DNA of 64,000 bases from Nannochloropsis oceanica (Eukaryota; Sar; Eustigmatophyceae; Eustigmatales; Monodopsidaceae), in contig CP038130.1 of assembly GCA_004519485.1 (NCBI GenBank), positions 558,001 to 622,000 of the forward strand, written 5' to 3'. This document shows, piece by piece, positions 22,385-32,247 of this stretch. The translations under genes and the position numbers were made by a program. A model generated the notes under the pieces. The model was not told the DNA's origin and searched no databases. It worked only from the letters and a program-made list of their open reading frames with translations. Within the stretch, counting starts at the first letter, position 1; each line of letters starts with the position of its first letter.

Positions 22385-22868
22385 GGGTCTTAAGTTTTCG
22401 GTGACGCTTGGTCGCTTTGCTGGTGGTCCCTGTGTGCGCAAGTTTCTCGTTCAACAAGGGCAGGCCCGGCAAAACTGTCCAAAATGCAAAATGTGAGGTG
22501 GATGTATAGCGTGTGAGTGTGTTCAGAAGGTCTGGCCTGCGGAATCGAAATGCGTTTTTTGAGGCTCTAGACGGCGATTCTGGGGCGGGGTCTAGAACGA
22601 TCACAACTTACGGTCGATGATGCCGTCCTCCTAGGACCTAGATATGGTACAGTCTTCTTATCCAAGCATGCCCCAGAGTGAAAAAAAACAGTACTCCGTA
22701 GACTACGTTAGGAATTAGAGAAATTCTCGCTCGGGCTGGAAGCTGGGCTGGGTGCGTCAGAAGCTCTTGCAAATGAACCAGACAAGATGCACTTCCCACT
22801 CACATATTCCCCGCATCATTATCTTAAACAGGCACAAGCAACCCCGAGTTCAGTCCATACTAAGCATC
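22385..22868. promoter_or_regulatory. Shared upstream region of the coiled-coil gene and V-ATPase G
   Basis: A 484-bp divergent interval. The frame of the coiled-coil gene stays open for 19 codons upstream of its ATG without another ATG. I see no other gene here. Confidence 0.45.
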
Positions 22869-23976
22869 ATGGCATCCGGAGGCATGGCAGAGCTGCGGGC
22901 GGCTGAGCAGAAGGCGGCCCAGATCGTCCAAGAAGCCCGCGCGGGTAAGGCAAAGTGCTTGGTGGAGGGAACTCGAGCTGTGTCCAGTGTTTATGTCGAC
23001 TCCCTTCCGTTTTGTTTTGTAGGCATCCAATTCGTGATTAGGCACGGATATACACAATCGTGATCTGCTTCTGTCGCGCATAAACCTGCGGGTATCGTGG
23101 TATTGATGTGGTGTCTGCTGTAATGATGTCTCCCGCGCTTTTGGCATGTTTGTAAATAGAGAGATTCGTCTGGGCGTCACCTCGATGCGGTCAAACGTGA
23201 TTCCAGGAAGCAAGGGAGTGGAGGTGTTTAGTAGCATTTTTGGTGGAAGAGAGCCTGAGTTGAAATGCGCTTTCTCGATCTATTTGTTTTCACGTTTTAC
23301 CGCCCTCCCTTCCTCATTTATCCCCGCATTCCATATTTCGTTCGCACCAACACAGCTCGTGGCGAGCGGCTCAAGGAGGCAACGGTGGAGGCGCGCAGAG
23401 TGATCGAAGGCTATCGGGCGGAGAAGGAGGAGCAGTTCCAAGAGTTTGTCAAGACGGTGAGAGATGGGGGCGAAATATCTTGTGCCTCAATGGCCCAACC
23501 CTCATTATCGGGCTTTCACTTGAAATGCCATGCCCTCCTCCATTGCCTTTTGTTGCTCAACCCCCGTTTGAAAGTCGTTGAGTTACAGAACACTCACGCT
23601 TCTTCACTTCTTTCTCACATTCCTCGTAATCTCTCGTAGAAATACGGCACCAGCGGCTCCCAAACTGCGGACCTGGACAGACAGACAGAGACTGAACTCG
23701 CCAAGCTCAGGTACCGTCTCTTTTTCTCGCATGTATACGATTCCCTTTTCTTTGAATAATAGCACAAACCATGTTTTGTCCTGAAATGTCGAAAGACCAT
23801 CTTCATTCCCTTGCGGTCGTTCATAAGTGATCCCTTCCACCTTCCCACCCCGTCAATGAAAACACAGCGCGGACTTCAAGCAAAACAAGGAAGCGGTGTT
23901 GAGCGTGCTGGTGGACAAGGTCACAAATGTGAATGTTGATGTGCCAGAGGCTTGGGGCGTCTGTACCAAGTACTAA
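22869..23976 (+). CDS. ATP6V1G: V-type proton ATPase subunit G
   Basis: Peripheral-stalk subunit of the vacuolar H+-ATPase. Four exons are read: 22869-22944, 23356-23456, 23640-23710 and 23868-23976, giving exactly 118 residues, the usual size of the family. The N-terminal helix MAELRAAEQKAAQIVQEARA and the continuation RGERLKEATVEARRVIEGYR, with EKEEQFQEFVKT, match the subunit G signature of a single long charged helix. The end (VLSVLVDKVTNVNVDVPEAW) is also family-like. Introns take up two thirds of the gene; the first is 411 bp, the longest in this window. Each junction has GT..AG ends and matching phase. Confidence 0.9.
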
Positions 23977-24428
23977 GCTTTATCATTCGTTCAGCAGGAG
24001 AAAGAAAGAGGATGAATGCAGTGCGCTTGGACGCATTCTTTTCAAATAATCATTTCCTACGTGTTTTCTTCGCGGTTGTTGCGTTTACATTGAGAGGATC
24101 GACCGCAAATAATTCAATGTGTGTATGTGATGGGGCGTAGCTTTCCCGGGAAGGGAGGCATGTTATAAACAGTATGTTTTTGAAAAAGTCTGTCGATCTG
24201 GTCGGGGGGGGGGGGCTGTATGAGATAGCAGCACCGGAAGCGTCAGCGACAACAAAACCAAAAAGAAAGAAAAAAGAAGAGGGAGTGAATGACGAAGCAT
24301 TCAGGCAACGAGAATCGGATAGTGTGAGTTAAGGTGCTTTCTTGTTACTCTATCTCTTTTTTTACTTCTCCCACGCACGCCATTTCCACGACCAACGAAT
24401 ACGATTCTCCATTAGCTTCACTTTCACT
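23977..24428. other. Convergent 3' region between V-ATPase G and the reductase gene
   Basis: About 450 bp with AT-rich and A-rich stretches and a poly-G run near 24205. No gene is seen. Confidence 0.45.
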
Positions 24429-25849
24429 TCACAGCTTACTCTTCGTGGGCGCCATCGCACGGCTCTTGTCCTCAATGCCACGCGACATCGCCGCCACCAT
24501 ATCCCTCGGCAGCATCTGCGGCTTGAAAAGCCAGTGCCCCCCATCCACCACCAGCGTCTCCCCTGTAATGAATCCCCCCGCGGAAGAGCATAAAAACACG
24601 GCCGCTAGAGCAATATCTGCCTTAGCGCCCATGCGACCTAGCGGGATAATCTCCGCCACCAGATCTCCAATAGCATCACTGTCATCCCCCGGCGCCAGCT
24701 TAGTCATGCCTGGTGTCTCAGCGATAGGCCCCGGAGCTATCCCCACCACTCTTACTCCAAACTCTCCCCATTCCAACCCTAACGATCGCGTTAAGCTGTC
24801 TACCGCCGCCTTGGCCGCTGAGGCGTGTGCTTGAAACCATGTCGCGCCGTAGTGCAGCGTGGCGCTGATGTTCACGACCACCCCGCCCCCAGCAGCAGCC
24901 TTCAGTTCAGGGAATGCCGAGCGACTCATGTTAAATGATCCCACCGTGTCAATATCCATCACCGTCTGGTCATAGGGGTATGGTAGTGCATGAGGGAGGA
25001 TGTGAGTCAGTTGTGTAAGGACACAAGGTTTCTGCACTTACGAGTGGCTCATCTAAGACACGCAACGCAATCCAGCACTTCATTACCAAAAGTTTAAAGC
25101 AATCCTTTGAGAAGCCCTACCTTGAAGCCCTTCGTGCTTAGATCTTCGGCCGTCACCAAAAAGTTGCCCGCTGCCGCGTTCACCAAAATGCTCAAAGATC
25201 TGTTTGTTTGTGCGGGCAGAAAAGAGTAACACAGGATCAGAAACTCGAAGCACGAAGCTTCCACGATTGTGACATACACACACGAACACAAAGAAATTCT
25301 CTGCTAACCCGAATGTATTGACTGCTTTTTGCACGGCATTCTCGGCATCCTCAGGCTGTCGAACGTCGCCTTGGAACCCTGTAAGTATGGCATTGATGTT
25401 GTCATCGTCAGTGAGCGACTAGCCCCTTGATGTCCAAGCTCTCTGATCAAACGTTAAACGTACATGTGGCTTCGATGCTGTCCTGCTTCAGGAGATCCAC
25501 GGCCTTCTCTAAAAACGGCCCTCGCCGCCCCATGATGACCACCTGAATGACACGGGAAAGAGTGTCGGGGAGTATGTAAACGCGTTTTGCGTGCCTTTGT
25601 TTTCCTGAAGGGGTCAAAGGCAGACGTACCTTGGCGCCATGAAGACCCAGTTGCCGAGCTACCTCGAAGCCAATCCCAGATCCGCCGCCTGTTACCAATG
25701 CGACCCTGATTGCGGTAGTGGTTGCATAGGTGTAGGTGGCTGGCGCAATTCATTGTATGACGTCCTGGACAACGACTTCATACTCCTCCCGCTCACCTGT
25801 CCTCCAGAATATTTTTCAGGAACGGTGATGGCGGCGGTGCGGGAGGCAT
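24429..25849 (-). CDS. DECR2: Peroxisomal 2,4-dienoyl-CoA reductase (SDR family, DECR2-like)
   Basis: Six exons are read: 25797-25849, 25630-25705, 25464-25542, 25309-25378, 25121-25199 and 24429-24965, giving 297 residues. The Rossmann motif is VALVTGGGSGIGFEVARQL, followed by VVIMGRR and GDVRQPEDAENAVQKAVNTF. The segment SILVNAAAGNFLVTAEDL and then VMDIDTVGSFNMSRSAFPEL are diagnostic of dienoyl-CoA reductases. As in DECR2-type enzymes, the usual SDR Tyr position is replaced (HYGATWFQAHASAAKAAVDS keeps the Lys). The protein ends KSRAMAPTKSKL, whose final SKL is a type 1 peroxisomal targeting signal. It would use NADPH to reduce 2,4-dienoyl-CoA during beta-oxidation of polyunsaturated fatty acids. 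The fourth exon's donor GTTAGC is weak. Confidence 0.92.
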
Positions 25850-26388
25850 CGGCCTGTTTATGTCTTGCCTCTTGCAATGAGTAATACGGCCTGCTTGGTA
25901 AAGAAGCTGGGAAGGTCGATGCGTTTATTTTGATGTACTTTTTGCTGGACGCGGGGTTATGCTGGTGGCCGAATCAACTGCCTTCTGTGGTTCGATTGGT
26001 TAGAGTTGGGGGGTTGGGGGTTGTGGGGTTGGGGGGGGGGGGATAGGCTTGAGAATCTGTGTAGTGCTGTCTTCTCGACCATTACGTCCGAGTCGTGCTC
26101 CTCAGCGGCGAGCGCTCCGGTGCCAGCTACCTTATGTGCCTTTATTTTATGTCGTACGACGAGATAACCACAGGCATGAGCTACTTTATGACCACGCGAA
26201 GGCCTTCCTCACGCCGCTTGCCTGGGTTGCCTGAGTCAAGCAAATGCAGATTTGACTTAATTTGTTTTTGAGACACTCTTTTTTTCTCGAATGCGACCTC
26301 CTCACCCCCTCCTCATCCTCTGGACCACCCTTGACGTAGCTAACTCCCTTTCCCCTCGGCCCTCCTTAACAGACAGAAGGTCAACATC
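25850..26388. promoter_or_regulatory. Shared upstream region of DECR2 and the FAM210 gene, with a G-rich tract
   Basis: A 539-bp divergent interval with no supported coding region. At 26008-26042 the plus strand has four long guanine runs separated by TT or TTGT, a strong G-quadruplex candidate. CT-rich sequence near 26290-26360 probably belongs to the leader of the plus-strand gene. Confidence 0.5.
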
Positions 26389-27204
26389 ATGTTGCGAGGC
26401 CCGGGATGCGCGGTGGGGCTGTTGCGCGGAAGCGGCGTCACGGGGAGGCATGCACCCGGGAGCATAGCATGGGTGAGGCCTTCGGCAGCATTTCAGTATC
26501 ACCAAAGTCGCCTTTGCTTCGGGACACACCATCCACCACGTCACTTCATCGTAAACCCATGTCGTCCCTCCTGTACGGGGAATCTGGGCGCGAAGCCACC
26601 ACAGGACGAAAATACTCTTTCCATCGAGGGACCTAGAGCCCTCACGCGGAATGCGGCCTCGAATCTTCCCTCGGCCGTCCTTCTACGTACCCCCGCCCGC
26701 CGTTTTGGCACCAGCATGCGGCTAGGCAGCAGCAGTAGTGGTGACCGTAATAAAAGCACCAGCAGCAGGACCAACAGGAGTGGCAACGAGAAGAGCACAG
26801 GAGAGGGTAGTGCAGTCCCCGGGCAAGCCACGCCAGTCGTGGAGGAGGAGGGGAAGATAGGCAAGCTCCGGCTGATGATAAAGCGATACGGGGCCGTGGC
26901 CGTAGTTACGTATTTGGGGGTGTACGTTGGGACCTTGGGAATTCTGTTTGCGACAGTAGAGTCGGGTGTGAACCCGTTCGATTACGGGCTGGATTCGGGA
27001 TGGTTGGTTGAGAAGGCGACAGGGATCTTGGAAGGGTATTCGTGGAGCGAGCCCTTTGTAGAGGCGATTCAGAATAACCCTCATGCGGGTAATTTTGCCG
27101 TGGCCTGGATCTTGACCAAATTCACCGAGCCTGTGCGCATGCTTGTGACGATTACCATTGTGCCGAGGATAGCGCGGGCTTTAGGCAAGGCTCCTGCGCG
27201 ATGA
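26389..27204 (+). CDS. FAM210/DUF1279 mitochondrial membrane protein
   Basis: A 271-residue single-exon protein. The last ~115 residues form a DUF1279 (FAM210A/B) domain: KLRLMIKRYGAVAVVTYLGV, then a hydrophobic helix continuing YVGTLGILFATVESGVNPFD, and a second helix in NFAVAWILTKFTEPVRMLVT with IVPRIARALGK at the end. Animal FAM210 proteins sit in the inner mitochondrial membrane and affect mitochondrial translation. The N-terminal ~150 residues are Arg/Ser/Pro-rich with few acids, consistent with a long mitochondrial presequence, plus a Ser/Asn-rich linker partly encoded by AGC repeats. No signal peptide with a plastid F motif is seen, so a mitochondrial location is inferred. Function in algae is not established. 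Confidence 0.88.
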   Translation: MLRGPGCAVGLLRGSGVTGRHAPGSIAWVRPSAAFQYHQSRLCFGTHHPPRHFIVNPCRPSCTGNLGAKPPQDENTLSIEGPRALTRNAASNLPSAVLLRTPARRFGTSMRLGSSSSGDRNKSTSSRTNRSGNEKSTGEGSAVPGQATPVVEEEGKIGKLRLMIKRYGAVAVVTYLGVYVGTLGILFATVESGVNPFDYGLDSGWLVEKATGILEGYSWSEPFVEAIQNNPHAGNFAVAWILTKFTEPVRMLVTITIVPRIARALGKAPAR

Positions 27205-27575
27205 GACGAAGATGAGCGGGAAAAATATGCCACATTTGTTTTGTGTTGGATTTTGCATGGAGGTGGCATGTGAACGCCTAAGGATGTTATTACTCGCATG
27301 GAAACCAGGGTTAACTGAATGTAGAGAGAACGCAAGCGTAACAAAGGAGTTGTTTGACTTGTGAGGAGAATGGCGAAGGGGAGGGCGGGGTCACTGGTAC
27401 CGAGACTTCTGAGGGATGCAGCAAGTGGAGGAGGAAGCCAGTGCTGTCATATTTCCCTTCTATTACAACGGAAGACGTCGAATAAAATAAATAGAAGTAA
27501 CCGAAATTTTCCAGGACAAACAACAAACGACACGCCGTCCTTCGTGTTCCAATTTCATTTTTCTTTTGTGCAGCT
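27205..27575. other. Convergent 3' region between FAM210 and the unrecognised basic protein
   Basis: About 370 bp, AT-rich, with no supported gene; it would hold the 3' untranslated regions of both neighbours. Confidence 0.45.
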
Positions 27576-28339
27576 TTAGACCACCGCTGTGGTTCCCACC
27601 CTCTCTGCTTTCTTTGACTTAATAGACAATCCCAGTTTTCCCAATCGCTCGTTTATGGCGGCGAAAGACCGATGTTGCATCTTCTTCTCGTGAGCACCGA
27701 TTCCTTGCAGCTTCTTGACGTAATCAGCCCGCTGTAGAAAGGATGAAGGCATTTGTGTCAGTAAATTTCCTACTTCTTTCTCTTCTGGTGGATTTACTTA
27801 CCCTCACAACCCGTTGACGCTCACGATTCCTCTTCTTGCGCCGGCTCCCTCGCGTGCCGGGTGCAAAGGGGATAGCGTCGGCGGCTTCTTGCAGCAGCTC
27901 CTCCGCGTTCTCGGCCATCAGTGGGCGAAGTTCCTGAGATAGATTGAAGGAAATTGTGAGTCAAAGTGGAGAAAGAAGGCCCACTGCACACGTTGTCTTA
28001 CGTACATTGGCATCCAAGGAGGCTTCAAATTCTTGCAATACCACCGACAGTGGCTTCTCTGGTTCCTTCTTGTCTCCACCTGCAGGATCGTTGAGGGAGG
28101 GGAGAGGGGCATGAGGGTGGATGCGCAGGCAAAGCAGCATTTCATAACGTACCTCCTCCGCGCATCGACCTCATCATCATGGACCGGCGCTGCTGCTCTT
28201 CCAAGCCTACACTCTTCGCTTTGTGCTGTGCTCCAGCGTTGATAATTGTGGTGGAGACTGCCGCTGAAAAGGAGGAACAGGATGCTTCCGGTACGCCTCG
28301 GGTAGCCATCCGGCCAGCCTGGGAAACAAATCGCTTCAT
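27576..28339 (-). CDS. Unrecognised small basic protein, probably organellar
   Basis: Four exons are read: 28153-28339, 28006-28079, 27802-27933 and 27576-27731. They join in phase to 182 residues, and each junction has GT..AG ends. I do not recognise the family. The N-terminus (MKRFVSQAGRMATRGVPEAS) is rich in Arg and Ser with no acids in its first 15 residues and looks like a mitochondrial presequence. Residues ~66-100 are acidic and helical (LSVVLQEFEASLDANELRPL). A basic cluster follows (SRRKKRNRERQRVVRRADYV), and the C-terminus (FAAINERLGKLGLSIKSKKA) is helical and basic. The composition would suit a small ribosome- or RNA-associated organellar protein, but that is only inference. Confidence 0.68.
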
Positions 28340-28864
28340 GACCCCTGCGTGCAGTCAAGTGAAAGTGGTGCGATGGTAAGCAGAAAGCTAGATACATGGT
28401 AAAGCAAGCCAAGGCATGATGAAAAGTTATAACGTGTGGTGAACACCACGGTGTTTGTCGATCGGATGGCGAAACCGAGGGAGCGAACAATAACGAGGTA
28501 TTCGAGACAATAATAAAAATAATAACCATGGCATTCCCCTTGTTCGAGATGTGTGTATCCACAATTGCGGCACCTCTAAGAGGGCATACGCATTCGTCCT
28601 GTTAAGGGAAGAGGCATAGGGGTTTATTTCTGGCTGCTTATGAGTCGAAACATGGACATCATACCGCTTGTCGAATGCTTTCACCCGTCACGCACGGTAC
28701 TTATCCTCGTCGCCTCCTTTTTCTCCCCAACGTGGAGGCAGGGAATTTACCCAGCTGGGTAATCTCGGCTGCCTCGGCTTGGCGCCGTCATGGTCTCTTC
28801 TTACCTCTTCTCATCTCCACCTGCTGGCCTCCTCTTCTTCCTCCAGATACATCATACAGCGACC
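28340..28864. promoter_or_regulatory. Shared upstream region of the basic protein gene and TOP6B
   Basis: A 525-bp divergent interval. Reverse-strand frames here (to 28684) lack family similarity. No other gene is seen. Confidence 0.45.
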
Positions 28865-31800
28865 ATGGCGCCCAAGAACAAAGCCGAGGTCGTGGAGAGC
28901 AAGACGCCGGCCGAGTTCTTCAGTGAGCATCAGTCAATTTGCGGTTTTGATAACGTACGTTTGCCATGGGATGGAGGTCAGGAGAGTGGGAATGAGGAGG
29001 CTGGATGTCTTATCTTGGAGGCTCCGTGCCCCACTAGACCAGATCAGAGCTGCATGTCTCGAGAGCATGCATTTCCGTGGTAGAGTATACCTTCTCGTTT
29101 GATCTTACTAACCTCACCGACCTCTTGTCCTCCTCTCTACCCAAATCGCAAATTCTAGCCCGGGAGGTCCCTGTACACAACCGTGCGAGAGCTGGTGGAG
29201 AACGCGCTGGACGCGGCCGAGTCCATCGAGGTACTTCCTGACGTGTCAATCACCATCGAGGAGCTGACGGAAGAGGAGCTGAACGAGTTGCGTGGCATGG
29301 AGAGTCGGGAAAGGGTGGACGTGGGTCTCTTCCATAAAGCTTCAGGGGGAAGGAAGAAATACGGCGGCGGTGGAGGGGCAGCGGTGGCCACAGACAAACA
29401 TGACAACGACTTAAAGCCCGACGAGAAGCAGCTGCAGGTGTCCGCGCCGGTTGCATTACCACCGAAGAAAAAGGAGCGGGGCACGAGTTATTATCGGGTG
29501 ACGTGTGAGGACAACGGGTGCGGCATGGCCCATGACCGGATACCGGACATGCTCGGCCGCGTCCTTTCGAGCAGCAAATATGGAGTGCGGCAGACGCGGG
29601 GAAAGTTCGGGTTGGGGTCCAAGATGGCCTTAATCTGGTCCAAGAAAAGCACGGGGCTGCCAATCGAGGTGCGGAGCGCGCATTCGACAGAGACAAGCCG
29701 TGCGCCAGGATACGTCTCCCGGTGTATTTTGGACATTGACATCTATCGGAATGAGCCCGCGGTGAAGCTGCACGAGAAGGTGGCCAACCCCCAACAATGG
29801 CGAGGGACGCGGATCGACGTGGTAGTGGAAGGGAACTGGAGCACGTACAAGACACATATTATGACCTACTTTCAGCAGCTGGCTATCATCACACCCTACG
29901 CCAAAATGGACTTCACCTTCCGCGCCCTCTCTAACGCGGCCCGCGAAGTCGTCACGCAATACGCCCGCCGCTCCGAGCAGATGCCATCCCCCGCCCAAGA
30001 GGTCAAACATCACCCTTCTTCCGTCAACCACCTCATCATCCAGCAGCTCTTGAAGCGCACCAAGGCTAAGAGTCTTCTTGTCTTTCTCTCCGCCGAGCTC
30101 GCCTGCGTCAACCGTCCCCTGGCCTTGCGCATCGTTAAGGAATTAGGGAGTGGTTTCACCGAGGATATGGGGCCCGATAAAATGGATGCAAATAAAACCA
30201 TTCGGCTGACGTCCATGCTCAAGTCGGTCTCGATTTTCAAGCCCCCCGATGGCAGCTGTCTTAGCCCGGCCGGCGAGTATAACCTGCGCCTGGGAATCAT
30301 GAAGGAGCTGCACCCGGACGTGAGAAGGGTTGGGAGGTGTGAGGAGGCAGAGATATGGGGAGTTGGATTAAGAAGGTCGTTCTCGTTACACTCCCCCACC
30401 AATGTTCACCCATCTCCTCCTCTCTATCTTCCTGGACATAAAACAGTATGTTGCGACCGTCAGCGAGCAAGCTGCGGCATTTGAGGGCCACCCCTTCATT
30501 GTGGAGGCCGGCGTGTCCCTGGGCGGGCAGGCCGTAAAGGATGGCATCAACGTCTATCGGTTTGCCAATCGCATCCCTCTTCTTTTCGAGGTGCGCGCGT
30601 GAGTCCAGCAAGTTCGATGTTTCCATCTATTCTCTCGGTGATTTGATGGTGTCAAAATAGCGATTTTTATGAGACTCTGCGCCATACGCTAACTCAACTA
30701 ACCTTTTACTCGCCCACCTACCCCTCCCTTCTGCCCAGGCCGGCAACGACGTTGTCACTCAAGTCGCTAATCGCCGCATCCATTGGCAGTCCTACAAGAT
30801 CGACCCCAAGCGGGACCGCGTGGGTGTCTTTGTCTCTATCGTCAGCACCAAGATCCCCTTTAAGGGCACGGGGAAGGAGTACATCGGTGACGACACGGAG
30901 GAGATCCGCAAGTGCGTTAAGAACGCCTTGCAGCGGTGTTGCAAGCAGTTGAAACAGCACCTGCTTACGCGCAATGCCGCCAGGTGAGTACGAAGAAGAA
31001 GGAGAAGAAGAAGTGAAAGTGTCGCTGCTGGAGCAGAGAGTACGAAAGGAGAGAGTAGGGCGGTGGTCAATCATTCTTTGTATAACAATCATCTTTTTGT
31101 TGCCCTTAGTTCCGATCATTTTCAATCCTCCCATCTCCTTTTACACTCTTAAAAGAGACGTCCGGGAGCGAAAGAAGAACCTCCTGCGCTACACACCCGA
31201 CGTGGCCCGGGCCATCGCCGTGGTTCTAAACGGCATCAACAAGCGCAAGCGCATGGTTCAGGGCGAGTTGGTGGAGGAAGACGACGGGGGGGGTCGGGGC
31301 AAGCAACCCCAGCGGCCTAAGGATGCCAAACAGCTGAAGCTGTACGTAGAGATGGAACGCAAGTGGGCGGCTGCTGCGGGGGGGGGATCCTCGTCGTTGT
31401 TGGGGCTCTTGGGGGAGGCGGAAGACTTGGCTACCTTTGATGTACGTATGCTATGCTTTGGCCTGATGGAGGCTTTGATTGATCTTGGATTGAGCTTGGT
31501 AATTGAATCTATCTACCTCTCTGCCGATTTTTCCCATCAATCATATAAACCTAATCCTAATGATTATAAAGACTAAAAACACATGAAAAAAATAAAAATA
31601 TTGATTTATTGGGTCAATCTCATGGGGAATTTTCCTTTCAACGCCTGAATCACTCAACCAGCCCTCTACCACTTTCCTACCTGCAGAAATTGCTACGCGC
31701 CAGGCTGGAGTCCGCCATCGAGAAGGTAGACCTAGAGAGCGCCTTGGAAGCCGCTGCCATCGACCGAGGCAAGGGCGGACCCGCATCCAAGGAGTCCCTC

Positions 31801-31902
31801 TTCATCGCCCCGCTGCGAGCTGGCACGCACTTCACAACACCGCTGGTCAACTCTGTGTGTAGCATACGCTTTTTTTCGTCCGCGATGGTGGTGTATAAAT
31901 AA
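28865..31902 (+). CDS. TOP6B: DNA topoisomerase VI subunit B (GHKL ATPase)
   Basis: Six exons are read: 28865-28954, 29159-30319, 30447-30590, 30739-30983, 31156-31441 and 31687-31902, giving 713 residues. Topo VI is a type IIB enzyme of two A and two B subunits that decatenates DNA; in plants it is needed for endoreduplication. ATPase motifs are clear: the N box in TTVRELVENALDAAESIE (N45), the G1 box CEDNGCGM, and the lid GKFGLGSKMALIWSKKS. The transducer domain follows (AFEGHPFIVEAGVSLGG, then RFANRIPLLFE, and VVTQVANRRIHWQSYKID). A charged Gly-rich insert of about 60 residues separates ESIEVLPDVSI from YYRVTCEDNG. The very C-terminus (FSSAMVVYK) is less certain and may belong to an unspliced intron. 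Confidence 0.94.
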
Positions 31903-32247
31903 GAGGACGGATTAGAAGGGGTCCGTATGTGTAAAGCATCATCTTGCCATGACAAAACCGAATAGGTGAATGGAAGAGATGGGAAGCGGGTTGAAGAGGA
32001 ATAACAAAGAAAAGTGTAAGAGGAAAAGATAAGAAGCAAACAGCTGTAATTGTGCTATCTTTTGTTACATAAATATGCGCGTTTTGGGCTTCTGTTTCTC
32101 CCTTCGCTCCGGTGCACACAAGCGGGCCCTTATCCGCTACGTTGCATCTCCGTCTGTGAATTCTTCCAGTCGCTTCTCTTACACATCTCTTTGTCTTCGA
32201 TTTTCCCTTTCTACCCTCCTCTCCTTCCCTGAAGCTAAGCAGCCTAG
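31903..32247. other. Convergent 3' region between TOP6B and the CAP-Gly gene
   Basis: About 345 bp with AT-rich and pyrimidine-rich sequence between facing stop codons. No gene is seen. Confidence 0.45.

Noticed and set aside
25981-26007. tRNA-like GGTTCGATTGGTTAGAG string
   Set aside because: No acceptor stem, anticodon arm or second half of a cloverleaf can be formed around it.
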